This document shows positions 1-7,535 of a stretch of 64,000 bases of DNA, one piece after another. How positions within the stretch are numbered: position 1 is the first letter of the stretch; every line of letters starts with the position of its first letter. Under the pieces are notes generated by a model. It was not told where the DNA came from and did no database searches. It saw only the letters and a program-made list of their open reading frames with translations. The translations under genes were made by a program, and so were the position numbers. The DNA comes from Marinimicrobium sp038419845 (GTDB taxonomy: Bacteria > Pseudomonadota > Gammaproteobacteria > Pseudomonadales > Cellvibrionaceae). Where the stretch lies: contig NZ_JBCAQT010000005.1 in NCBI RefSeq assembly GCF_038419845.1, positions 1 to 64,000 on the forward strand. Direction: 5' to 3'.

Positions 1-402
1 CGTCAGCCAACCTGTCCCTGACATCGACACTGAGACCTTGCAAACGGGGAGGAGACCATATACTGGTAAGCGACAGCGCACCTGCCACAGAGGTTGTCAA
101 TTCCCAACGGTATTTCTGGAGAGATTGTATCTACAGAGCTCGGAGGGCCGATTTGGGGTGGACTGTTCCAAGACCGTCAACCGCGGGACTAGTGTTGACG
201 AGTTACAGGGATGTAGTTCACTCGCCACATCCATGTGGCTCGCCCTTCGGGCAGCCTTCGGCTGTGCTAATCGGCTATCCTGCCGATTAGTGCCACGTGT
301 CTTGGAACAGTCCACCCCGAAGCGGACCGGGCGTGAAGCCAGTTCCCAAGTCTTCTACTTAAGCTATAACCCGTATCCGCCGTAACCTAACGTCGAATGA
401 TC
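1..402. other. Gene-poor left edge containing a hairpin element
   Basis: No convincing gene was found in this 402-base stretch. One plus-strand frame is open from the window edge to the stop near 385, and its first 50 or so codons are Cys/Arg-rich, so it could be the end of a gene starting outside the window. However the frame runs straight through the long inverted repeat at 155-318, so at least its second half is unlikely to be real protein. A decayed piece of the GCATCCGCCGTAACC repeat, seen intact at 3553-3657, lies near 372-394 just before the end of moaB. Confidence 0.4.
155..318. repeat. Long hairpin element with TACAGGGATGTA core, copy A
   Basis: A 20-base arm at 155-174 is the exact reverse complement of 299-318. 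Between them, directly after the left arm, comes a conserved block (CGTCAACCGCGGGACT, then ACGAG and TACAGGGATGTA at 204-215). It matches the block in the second element at 42711-42810. Copy A carries about 70 extra bases before the right arm, themselves rich in short hairpins. The arm sequences of the two copies are related but different, each self-complementary. Function is unknown. Confidence 0.75.
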
Positions 403-924
403 TTAATTCTGACGCCTCAAATGCCCCACAAAATTACACGGCCCCTGCCGTGCATCCAACTGCGGCTGCAACAACTTCGTCCACCCCGTCCGGCAGGCGC
501 CGGTCGATCCCGGCAGACAGGCGATCAGGGTATTGTTCGCCAAACCGGCCAGCGCGCGGGACTGAATGGTGGAGGTCCCGATCTCATCCCAGGAAATCTG
601 CCGGAACATCTCCCCAAACCCTTCCACCTCCTTGTCGAACAGCGGCTTAACCGCCTCCGGTGTGGAATCCCGGTCGGTAAACCCGGTGCCGCCGGTGATC
701 AGTATGACCTGGATATCCTCGTCCGCAATCCACTCCGATATTTGAGCACGAAGCTGATAAATATCATCTTTCAACAATGCCCGGGCCCAGAGCTGGTGGC
801 CCTCCTCCTGAAGGGAATCCACCAGGTACTGACCCGAGGTGTCATTCTCGTAGGTGCGGGTATCCGAGACGGTCAATACGGCGATGTTCAGCGGTTCTTT
901 TTCCGTGGGGAGTGCGTGAGCCAT
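403..924 (-). CDS. moaB: Molybdenum cofactor biosynthesis protein MoaB
   Basis: A 173-residue MoaB/MogA-fold protein, normally acting on molybdopterin (adenylylation in the MogA-type reaction) before molybdenum insertion. The family signatures are visible: an N-terminal LTVSDTR segment, TGGTGFTDRD-STPEAV in the middle, and a LPGSTGACR motif near the C-terminus. Length is typical. It lies 48 bases downstream of moaA on the same strand, so the two probably form one transcript feeding cofactor to the nitrate reductase and the two molybdenum hydroxylases nearby. A GGAG about ten bases before the ATG supports the start. Confidence 0.93.
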   Translation of the reverse strand: MAHALPTEKEPLNIAVLTVSDTRTYENDTSGQYLVDSLQEEGHQLWARALLKDDIYQLRAQISEWIADEDIQVILITGGTGFTDRDSTPEAVKPLFDKEVEGFGEMFRQISWDEIGTSTIQSRALAGLANNTLIACLPGSTGACRTGWTKLLQPQLDARQGPCNFVGHLRRQN

Positions 925-972
925 TCAAGTCTGCTCCGAGATCGATAAGCGTCAAAATCAAAAGGCGGCGGT

Positions 973-1950
973 TCAGCCGCCAATCATGGCCAGGTGCTTG
1001 GTGGCACCGGCGTTCTGTTCGTGAAGGTGGTGGCTGTAATCCTTGCCTTTGATGGCCTCCTGCAGAAACGCCATTACGGGTTCGGGGTCATCGGACTGAA
1101 GCAGATGGCGCAGGCTCTGGTGTTCGTCGACAAACAGACACAGAAACAATTGCCCCTGGCTCGAGACCCGAAGGCGGTTGCAGGTGGCGCAGAAGTCTTT
1201 GCTGTAGGGCATGATCATGCCGATGCCGCCGGCGTAGTCCGGGTGCCAGAACTCCCGGGCCGGGCCGGAATCCCGGCCGCGCAACCGCTCCTGCCAGCCC
1301 TGGGTGCGCATGCGCTCGATCACCTTGTCGCCGCTCAAATGATGGCGGTCAAAAAACTCGGCATTGTCGCCAGTCTGCATCAGCTCGATCATGCGCAGGG
1401 TGATGGGCCGTTTTTTCACAAAGTCCAGAAAGTCATCGAGCGCATCGTCGTTGTAGTGCTTCATCAACACACTGTTGACCTTGATGCTGGGCAGCCCCAG
1501 CTCGGCGGCCCGGTCCAGACCCTGCAGGATTTTCTGCAGCTTGTTGTGGCCGGTGATCATCTCGAATTTGGCGTGGTTCAGGCTGTCGATGCTGACGTTC
1601 ACCGCATCCAGGCCGGCGGCCATCCAGTCGTCGATGTCCTTGGCCATGCGATAACCGTTTGTGGTCAGCGCCACTGTTTCGATGCCCGGGGTCTGCTTGC
1701 ACACGGCAATGATGTCGGTCAGGTCCTTGCGCAGGGAGGGTTCGCCGCCGGTAATGCGCACCTTGCGCATCCCCAGACGGGCGAACGCTGTCACGAGGCG
1801 GCGAATTTCGTCGAGGGTCAGATCCTGCGCACGGGCCTCGGGGCCGCAATCGGTCCCCTCGGGCAGGCAGTAGTCGCACCGGAAGTTACACACTTCGGTG
1901 ACAGACAGGCGCAAGTAACTGAAGCGCCGATCAAAAGAGTCAGTCAGCAT
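973..1950 (-). CDS. moaA: GTP 3',8-cyclase MoaA
   Basis: A 325-residue radical-SAM enzyme that with MoaC converts GTP to cyclic pyranopterin monophosphate, the first step of molybdenum cofactor synthesis. The SAM-binding [4Fe-4S] cysteines are C21, C25 and C28 (CNFRCDYC); the second, substrate-binding cluster is formed by C254, C257 and C271 (CATCNRL plus FLCLF). The chain ends in Gly-Gly, as MoaA requires for activity. It precedes moaB in a probable operon and diverges from trhP; the 5' leader may hold a cofactor riboswitch. moaC, moaD and moaE are not in this window. Confidence 0.96.
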   Translation of the reverse strand: MLTDSFDRRFSYLRLSVTEVCNFRCDYCLPEGTDCGPEARAQDLTLDEIRRLVTAFARLGMRKVRITGGEPSLRKDLTDIIAVCKQTPGIETVALTTNGYRMAKDIDDWMAAGLDAVNVSIDSLNHAKFEMITGHNKLQKILQGLDRAAELGLPSIKVNSVLMKHYNDDALDDFLDFVKKRPITLRMIELMQTGDNAEFFDRHHLSGDKVIERMRTQGWQERLRGRDSGPAREFWHPDYAGGIGMIMPYSKDFCATCNRLRVSSQGQLFLCLFVDEHQSLRHLLQSDDPEPVMAFLQEAIKGKDYSHHLHEQNAGATKHLAMIGG

Positions 1951-2060
1951 AGAAACACCTTTCCAAGCACGGGAGGCGGCCCGGTTTCCCGAACAACCCT
2001 GGTTACCACCACCCGGCCGGGTGGACGAGGGGGTAACGGCCCGGTGACCCTAGCAATGCC
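1951..2060 (-). promoter_or_regulatory. Possible molybdenum cofactor riboswitch in the moaA leader
   Basis: The moaA leader is GC-rich and can fold strongly. On the minus strand GTTACC pairs with GGTAAC around a CCACCCGG/CCGGGTGG stem, and CACC near 2045 can pair with GGTG next to the start codon. The GGGCCGCCTCCCG...GGAAAGG stretch resembles what I recall of the conserved core of the Moco RNA motif, known upstream of moaA in many gammaproteobacteria. The assignment rests on position and partial resemblance only. Confidence 0.42.
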
Positions 2061-2152
2061 TTAGGTCAACGGGCTCGGTGTGAGTTTTTGAGTTCCCAGC
2101 AAGTGTAGCGCAATTTGACCCGGTTGTTTATGGCCCCGAGGTATAACCCGTC

Positions 2153-2168
2153 TACCCAAACCTGGGTA
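2153..2168. promoter_or_regulatory. NarL-like 7-2-7 site between moaA and trhP
   Basis: TACCCAA-AC-CTGGGTA is an inverted pair of heptamers spaced by two bases. It matches 12 of the 14 defined positions of the NarL consensus TACYYMT-N2-AKRRGTA. Its centre is 39 bases upstream of the FNR-like box at 2193-2206, a common layout at nitrate-regulated promoters. It could serve either divergent gene. Confidence 0.5.
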
Positions 2169-2192
2169 GTTTGAGCGCTGATTGCACGGGTT

Positions 2193-2206
2193 TTGAGCCA
2201 AATCAA
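2193..2206 (+). promoter_or_regulatory. FNR/ANR-like box of the trhP promoter
   Basis: TTGAG-CCAA-ATCAA matches the FNR/ANR consensus TTGAT-N4-ATCAA in nine of ten positions. A -10 hexamer TAGTAT lies at 2229-2234, so the box would be centred at about -41.5 from a start near 2241. This is the geometry of a class II FNR-activated promoter. Confidence 0.65.
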
Positions 2207-2284
2207 GCACTTGGCCGAACCCCGGGGTTAGTATGCCGCGTTTTTGACCCGGCCTTGCGCCCGCTACCGGAGGATCCTCACTCA

Positions 2285-3556
2285 ATGCCTCAGCCTGTTG
2301 CCGCCCCTGAACTCCTGTCCCCCGCCGGCAGCCTGCGCGCCATGCGCCTGGCCTTTGCCTATGGCGCCGATGCCGTCTACGCGGGCCTGCCGCGGATGAG
2401 CCTGCGGGTGCGCAACAACAGCTTTGACCCGGAGGCCATGGAACAGGGCATTCGGGAGGCTCACGCCCTGGGCAAGCGATTTTATGCGGTGACCAATGTG
2501 GCGCCTCACAACAACAAGGTGCGCACCCTGATTAAACACCTGGCGCCACTGGTGGAGATGGGACCGGATGCGCTGATCGTGTCCGACCCCGGGGTCATCT
2601 GGCTGGTACGGCAGAATTTCCCCGACATACCCATGCATCTTTCGGTGCAGGCCAATACCGTGAACTGGGCAGCGGTCAAGTTCTGGCAGGAGCAGGGCAT
2701 AGAGCGGATCATCCTGTCCCGGGAACTGGGTATTGAAGAGATCGGAGAGATTCGCGCACAGGTGCCGGACATGGAGTTGGAAGTCTTCGTTCACGGCGCT
2801 CTGTGCATGGCCTATTCCGGGCGCTGCATGCTCTCGGGCTACTTCAATCACCGCGACCCGAATCAGGGCGCCTGCACCAACGCCTGCCGCTGGAAGTACG
2901 AGGCCAAACCGGCCCGGGAAAACGAAGTAGGGCAGTGGGAGCCGGTGGTGATCGAGGACAAAACCCGCCCGGGCGAGCTGATGCCCCTGGATGAAGACGA
3001 GCATGGCAGCTACATTCTTAACTCCAAAGACCTGCGCGCGGTGGAATACGTCGAGCAGCTCACCCGCCTGGGCGTGCACTCGCTCAAAATCGAGGGCCGC
3101 ACCAAGTCGCCATACTATGTAGCGCGCACCGCTCAGGTTTACCGTCGGGCAATCGATGATTCCGTAGCGGGCCGTTCATTTGATCCCAGTCTGCTCTTCG
3201 AGCTCGAAGGCCTGGCCAATCGGGGCTATACGGCCGGTCTGCTGGACCGCCACGCCCGGCCGGAAACCCTGCAGAACCTGGAGCGCGCGCACCACAGCGG
3301 CGCCCAGCAGTGGGTCGGCGAGCCCAAGACGAGGGTGGGGGACTGGTATGAAGTTGAAGCCAAAAATGGCTTCCATGTGGGCGAACGTCTTTATTTGTTA
3401 ACCCCGGATGGCAACCATCCGTTTGAGTTAACAGCATTGCAGGACAAAACCGGAGCCTTGATAGATCGCGCCCCGGGTTCAGGGCATCTAGTCCGCCTTC
3501 AACTGCCAGTCGACTGCGACCCCACAACGGCCCTCTTGGTTAAAAACCTCGTGTAG
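2285..3556 (+). CDS. trhP: Prephenate-dependent tRNA uridine(34) hydroxylase TrhP (YegQ), U32 family
   Basis: A 423-residue peptidase-U32 family protein. It starts LLSPAGSL and GADAVYAGL and has a cysteine set C174, C181, C197 and C201 that probably binds the family's [4Fe-4S] cluster. The length and the YILNSKDL and LKIEGRTKSPYYVA segments fit TrhP/YegQ, which hydroxylates wobble uridine of tRNAs without oxygen, rather than the shorter ubiquinone proteins UbiU and UbiV (about 300-330 residues). The ATG at 2285 has GGAGGAT nine bases upstream; an upstream in-frame start has no comparable ribosome site. FNR-like and NarL-like sites precede it. The TAG stop lies in the first bases of the following repeat arm. 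Confidence 0.85.
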   Translation: MPQPVAAPELLSPAGSLRAMRLAFAYGADAVYAGLPRMSLRVRNNSFDPEAMEQGIREAHALGKRFYAVTNVAPHNNKVRTLIKHLAPLVEMGPDALIVSDPGVIWLVRQNFPDIPMHLSVQANTVNWAAVKFWQEQGIERIILSRELGIEEIGEIRAQVPDMELEVFVHGALCMAYSGRCMLSGYFNHRDPNQGACTNACRWKYEAKPARENEVGQWEPVVIEDKTRPGELMPLDEDEHGSYILNSKDLRAVEYVEQLTRLGVHSLKIEGRTKSPYYVARTAQVYRRAIDDSVAGRSFDPSLLFELEGLANRGYTAGLLDRHARPETLQNLERAHHSGAQQWVGEPKTRVGDWYEVEAKNGFHVGERLYLLTPDGNHPFELTALQDKTGALIDRAPGSGHLVRLQLPVDCDPTTALLVKNLV

Positions 3557-3657
3557 GGCGGATAAGCCTAAGGCGCATCCGCCGTAACCAAACGTCACGC
3601 TCTATCCGCGCTTCACGTCTGGAAACGGCGGATGCGCCTTAGGCTTATCCGCCCTAC
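3553..3657. repeat. Perfect 31-bp hairpin repeat, GTAGGGCGGAT family, copy 1
   Basis: Bases 3553-3583 and 3627-3657 are exact reverse complements over 31 bases, with a 43-base spacer. The arm runs from GTAGGGCGGATAAGCC to GGCGCATCCGCC. The element lies between the convergent ends of trhP and moeA and could work as a two-way terminator or mRNA end stabiliser. Related copies are at 24789-24898 and 25772-25852. Confidence 0.9.
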
Positions 3658-3755
3658 GCGTGATTTGGTAGTGGCTTAGCGGACGAGGGAGCAGGCACAT
3701 TGAAGCGAGTTATTCACCAATTTCCGTGTTTCCCGTGGGCACCAGTGTGGCACCG

Positions 3756-4979
3756 TCAGGTAATAAACCGATCAAACGGAATCACGGTCACCTCATCACC
3801 CACTTCAACCCGTCCCCGTTCGGCTTCCAGCACCGCGTAAGCATTCGCCCCGAGGAACGAAGTCAACACGCCCGAGCCCTGGGCGCCGTTACTGCCAACC
3901 TGATTCTCGCCATCAATGCAGCGCAGGGTCGCGCGCTGAAAATCCTGTCGGCCGGGGCGCTTTTTGTAGCCGCTGGTGGCTTTGGCGGTCAGCTGTAGTG
4001 TCGGTTCCGGTGCCTCCCCGGCCATAGCGCGCAGGATGGGTAGTGCGAGTTGATGCAGGGTGACCATGGAGGAAACCGGGTTGCCGGGCAGGCCGAAAAA
4101 GACCGCTTGACCCAGGTGCCCGAAGGCGAAAGGCTTGCCGGGTTTGATCGCCACTTTCCAGAAACCGATCTCCCCCAGCTCGCCCAGGATGTCTTTCACA
4201 TAGTCCGCATCGCCCACTGAGACACCGCCGCTGGAAACAATCGCGTCCGCTTCGGAGCCGGCGCGTTCGAGCGCCGCCCGGATAGCGTCGGGCTGATCGG
4301 GAATCAGGCCCAGGTCGAGTACCTCGACGTCCAGTCGCTGCAGGATTGCGATCAGGCCGTAGCGGTTGCTGTCGTAAATATGGCCGTCTTTCAGTGGCTG
4401 ACCCGGTGGCGTGAGTTCATCGCCGGTGGACAGCACTGCGACTTTGATCCGGCGTCTGACGCTTGCTTCCACCAGGCCCAGCGAGGCCAGCAAGGCGAGG
4501 TCGATCGGACCGAAGCGGTAGCCGGAGGGGAACACTTCCTGGCCCCGGCTGATGTCTTCCCCGGCGCGGCGGATGTTTTCTCCGGAAGACGGTGTTTTCA
4601 GAATCTTGACGGTGTCGCCACTCACTTCGGTATTTTCCTGCATCACCACCGCATCGGCGCCTGCAGGAATGGTGGCGCCGGTCATAATGCGCACGCACTG
4701 GCCCGGTTGCAGCTCGCCCTCGAACCGGTGTCCGGCCAGGGACTGCCCGATCAATGCCAGCGGCTGCCCGGCATCTTCCGCGCGCAGGGCGTAGCCGTCC
4801 ATCGCGGAGTTGTCGTAGCCGGGCACATTGAAGCCGGCGTGCACCGGCTCGGCCGTGACCCGGTCGAGCAGGTCGGGGAGGGGGACGGTCTCGGTTTCGG
4901 ACACGGATTGTACCGCCACCTGCATGCGGGCGATGGCATCCTGTACCGGAATCAGCTGGGGTTCATCGCAACAGGCCAT
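3756..4979 (-). CDS. moeA: Molybdopterin molybdenumtransferase MoeA
   Basis: A 407-residue MoeA, which inserts molybdate into adenylylated molybdopterin. Visible family features are the N-terminal DNSAMDGYAL segment, the MTGATIPAGADAVVMQE block, STGDEL, the VSSGGVSVGDADYVKD loop and the GLPGNPVSSMVT motif, ending in a small C-terminal beta domain. Length is standard. Its ATG shares one base with the stop of narL, so the two genes are translationally coupled on the minus strand. The coupling suggests that cofactor supply follows the nitrate regulator's expression. Confidence 0.95.
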   Translation of the reverse strand: MACCDEPQLIPVQDAIARMQVAVQSVSETETVPLPDLLDRVTAEPVHAGFNVPGYDNSAMDGYALRAEDAGQPLALIGQSLAGHRFEGELQPGQCVRIMTGATIPAGADAVVMQENTEVSGDTVKILKTPSSGENIRRAGEDISRGQEVFPSGYRFGPIDLALLASLGLVEASVRRRIKVAVLSTGDELTPPGQPLKDGHIYDSNRYGLIAILQRLDVEVLDLGLIPDQPDAIRAALERAGSEADAIVSSGGVSVGDADYVKDILGELGEIGFWKVAIKPGKPFAFGHLGQAVFFGLPGNPVSSMVTLHQLALPILRAMAGEAPEPTLQLTAKATSGYKKRPGRQDFQRATLRCIDGENQVGSNGAQGSGVLTSFLGANAYAVLEAERGRVEVGDEVTVIPFDRFIT

Positions 4980-5629
4980 CAGTCACTCTTTTCCTGGTTG
5001 ATCATCCAGACAGCGGCTTCCACACGCGAGCGCAGGCCGAGTTTCTTCAGCAGGTGTTTGACGTGCACTTTGACCGTGCCGTCGGAGATGTCCAGCTCCC
5101 GGGCGATGAGTTTGTTGCTCAGTCCCTTGGCGATCAGCTTGAGAATTTCCAGCTCGCGCCCGGTCAGGCTGTCGAGCTTGGCTTCGTTGTTGGGTTGCGG
5201 CCGGCGGATGGCGGTGGCCAGGGCCTGGGTGACCGCTTCGCTCATCACCATCCGGCCTTCCAGTGCCCGGCCGATCTGATTGAGCAGCTCCTCCGGCTCG
5301 GTGTCCTTGAGCAGGTAGCCGTCAGCGCCGCGCGAGATGGCAGCAATCACGTCGTCGTCGGCGTCGGAGACGGTGAGCATCACGATCCGGGAGGTCACGC
5401 CTTCGGCGCGCAGTTTCTCGAGCGTTTCCAGCCCATCCATGCCCTGCATGTTCAGGTCGAGCAGGATCAGGTCCGGGTCCAGTTCAACCCCCAGCTTCAA
5501 CGCCTCGGCACCACTGCCGGCCTGGGCGACCAGCTCCAGGTCGTCGGTCAGCTCTATCAGTTGTTGCAACCCCTTGCGCAACAGGGGGTGATCGTCCACC
5601 AGCATGATGCTGGCCGCGTCGTGACTCAT
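4979..5629 (-). CDS. narL: Nitrate/nitrite response regulator NarL
   Basis: A 216-residue response regulator with a receiver domain (acidic D12-D13, phosphorylation site D58, T86 and K108) and a C-terminal LuxR/NarL helix-turn-helix from about residue 150 (LTGRELEILKLIAKGLSNK). It is expected to be phosphorylated by the NarX kinase encoded at 13.6-15.4 kb and to bind heptamers like the pair at 7401-7416. Unlike the usual narXL operon, regulator and kinase are about 8 kb apart here. A GGGAGA lies upstream of the ATG. Confidence 0.93.
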   Translation of the reverse strand: MSHDAASIMLVDDHPLLRKGLQQLIELTDDLELVAQAGSGAEALKLGVELDPDLILLDLNMQGMDGLETLEKLRAEGVTSRIVMLTVSDADDDVIAAISRGADGYLLKDTEPEELLNQIGRALEGRMVMSEAVTQALATAIRRPQPNNEAKLDSLTGRELEILKLIAKGLSNKLIARELDISDGTVKVHVKHLLKKLGLRSRVEAAVWMINQEKSD

Positions 5630-5745
5630 TGCGGTGTCTCCCTAAATGTTGTCTCCGGAGCATTGTCGGTGGCGAGCGCGGCTTTGGCAAGCATCGCCAG
5701 GCGGCTAGCGCAGGCAGGGCCAGTACACAAGCTGTCCGTTGGGGG

Positions 5746-5761
5746 TACCCACAAAGAGGGG
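5746..5761. promoter_or_regulatory. Weak NarL-like heptamer pair between narL and the NarK-like gene
   Basis: TACCCAC-AA-AGAGGGG matches 11 of 14 consensus positions of a NarL 7-2-7 site. It lies in the divergent intergenic region, about 95 bases before the carrier gene and 117 before narL. The second half is poor, so this is only a candidate. Confidence 0.28.
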
Positions 5762-5855
5762 CGGGTGGCTGGGCTTCTATCGCCAAAGGAGCATTGAGCG
5801 CTGCGGCGGTGAACCGCATAGTAAAGGCAGTCACGTTTGTCAGCCTCGGTGCTCT

Positions 5856-7397
5856 ATGCCCAACCCACTATCGCAGACTCAGGCAAACTCCGCTTCGCCG
5901 GGTACCGCCTCCGCTCTGGAGTCGCCGCGTCTGCCCTTTGGTTGGCTGACGGGGGCACTGCTGTGCGCATTCGGCATCTGGATGCTGCCCTCGGTGCTGA
6001 TGGTGTTTCTTGCCCAGACCCGCCCGGACCTCAGTGTGGCGGACCTGTTGACGTTGTTGGCGCTGACCGGTGTGTCGGCCACGGTATTGCGGCTCACCAT
6101 CGGATTCTGGCTGCAGACGGGGTTCGGCCGGGCATTGGTGTTCTGGGCGCTGCTGGTGTTGTTGATGGTGAGCCTGGCGGTCGCCGGTCTTATGGCGTTC
6201 GGAGGTGCCTCCGGGTGGAACCTGGCCGGGTTGAGCGTACTGGCGGGGCTGGGCGGTGGTGGCCTGGCGGCGCTGAGTGGCCCGAGTGCACTGCCTGACG
6301 AAGAAACCCAGTACGAGCTGGAAGCCGCTTCGCTGGTGGGACACCTGGGTATGGTGCTGACGCTGCTGCTGGTGCCCTATGCCTTGCTCTGGCCGCTTCC
6401 CGCCTTGTCCGGGGCGCCGCTGATCTCCGGCGCGAGTCATTTCCTGGGGCGGGTTCCTGCGGGAGCGCCGGTATGGCTCGGCTGGTCTGGTGTGCTCTGG
6501 GCGCTTGCCTGTGCCGGGCTGCTGGGCGTCTGGTATTTTCTCGGGCGCAACGGTGTCCCGCTTTGGGTGCCACAGTGGCGCCGTGCGCTGTTGGCTGTCG
6601 TGCTGGGCCTTCTGGCATCGGCGCTGGTAGCCCGGGTGATATTGCCGGTCTCGCTCGGAGGCTTGGCGCTGGCCGCGCCCGCCGAACTGGTGCTGTCGGT
6701 ACTGTTGGCCCTGTGTATTCTGATCATTCTGGTCCTGACGCCGGCTGCGCCACGTCGGCGAACCACCCAGTTGTTGGCACACCGGCATCTGTGGGTGATG
6801 AGCGCGCTCTGGGTGGCCAGCCTGGGTACCTTCCTCGGGTTAACGCTGGTATTCCCTCTGCTGACCTCGGTATTGTTTCGCCTCCCGGGCGATGGTGGGG
6901 CAGGCTACCCCGGAGTATTCCTGTATGCCTGGATGCTGCCCATGGCGGCGATCCTGATGCGTCCACTGGGCAGTTGGGCCGCACGTCGCTGGGGCGGTAT
7001 GCGGGTGGTAGTGACCAGTCTGTTGTCGTCGATGCTTGGAGCCGGTTGGCTGTTTGGGGTGCTGGTACGCATTGGTCGGTCGGATTATCCACCGGATGAA
7101 TTGACGGGCTATCTGCTGGGCATGGGCGGGTTGTTCATGGCGTCGGGGTTGGGGCATGCAGCACTGGTGCAGACCCTGCCCAGGGTGTTTCCCCCGTCGT
7201 TGCGTCCCGGCGCCAGTGTCTGGCTGATGTCGGTGGCGACCCTGGGCATGGCCTATATTCCGCTGGCGTTGGTGCGCGCTCTGAATCAGGAGGCCGTTCA
7301 TCAGGCGTTTCTGGGCTTTGCCGTGTACTTTTTTCTCTGCGCATTGCTGGCATGCATTGTCTACCTGCGACGGCATGCCTCTGTCTATAACCCCTGA
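5856..7397 (+). CDS. Divergent NarK-family MFS transporter, substrate uncertain
   Basis: A 513-residue hydrophobic protein with about 12 membrane segments in two halves. It aligns by eye with NarK proteins: an Arg in TM2 (ATVLRLTIGF) and an Arg in the eighth segment (ILMRPLGSW) sit where NarK has its nitrate-binding arginines. The usual glycine-rich nitrate signatures, present in the neighbouring fused NarK, are altered (AGLGGGGLAALSG in the first half). It stands between narL and narK on the narK strand, so a role in nitrate or nitrite movement is likely but unproven. The ATG at 5856 fits the start of the conserved region; no strong ribosome site is seen, and earlier in-frame codons exist. 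Confidence 0.72.
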   Translation: MPNPLSQTQANSASPGTASALESPRLPFGWLTGALLCAFGIWMLPSVLMVFLAQTRPDLSVADLLTLLALTGVSATVLRLTIGFWLQTGFGRALVFWALLVLLMVSLAVAGLMAFGGASGWNLAGLSVLAGLGGGGLAALSGPSALPDEETQYELEAASLVGHLGMVLTLLLVPYALLWPLPALSGAPLISGASHFLGRVPAGAPVWLGWSGVLWALACAGLLGVWYFLGRNGVPLWVPQWRRALLAVVLGLLASALVARVILPVSLGGLALAAPAELVLSVLLALCILIILVLTPAAPRRRTTQLLAHRHLWVMSALWVASLGTFLGLTLVFPLLTSVLFRLPGDGGAGYPGVFLYAWMLPMAAILMRPLGSWAARRWGGMRVVVTSLLSSMLGAGWLFGVLVRIGRSDYPPDELTGYLLGMGGLFMASGLGHAALVQTLPRVFPPSLRPGASVWLMSVATLGMAYIPLALVRALNQEAVHQAFLGFAVYFFLCALLACIVYLRRHASVYNP

Positions 7398-7400
7398 GTC

Positions 7401-7416
7401 TACCCCTTCATGGGTA
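7401..7416. promoter_or_regulatory. Consensus NarL 7-2-7 site upstream of narK
   Basis: TACCCCT-TC-ATGGGTA matches every defined position of the NarL consensus TACYYMT-N2-AKRRGTA. It lies 119 bases before the narK start codon. A -10-like TAGTAT at 7464-7469 and a lone FNR half-site (CTCAA at 7436-7440, about -37 to -41) suggest a promoter with NarL bound near -67. Confidence 0.75.
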
Positions 7417-7535
7417 AAGGGTGGTGCCTAAACGGCTCAATAGGCAAGGGCGCCAATCATTTCTAGTATGAGCCAGTACCCCCATACATTGTCGGGTTTT
7501 TGATTCCCGGGTCAATCATTCTCTGGAGACGCCTC

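Noticed and set aside
7500..7515. TTGAT-N6-GTCAA palindrome just before narK as an FNR box
   Set aside because: The spacer between half-sites is six bases, not four, and it lies downstream of the probable -10 element.
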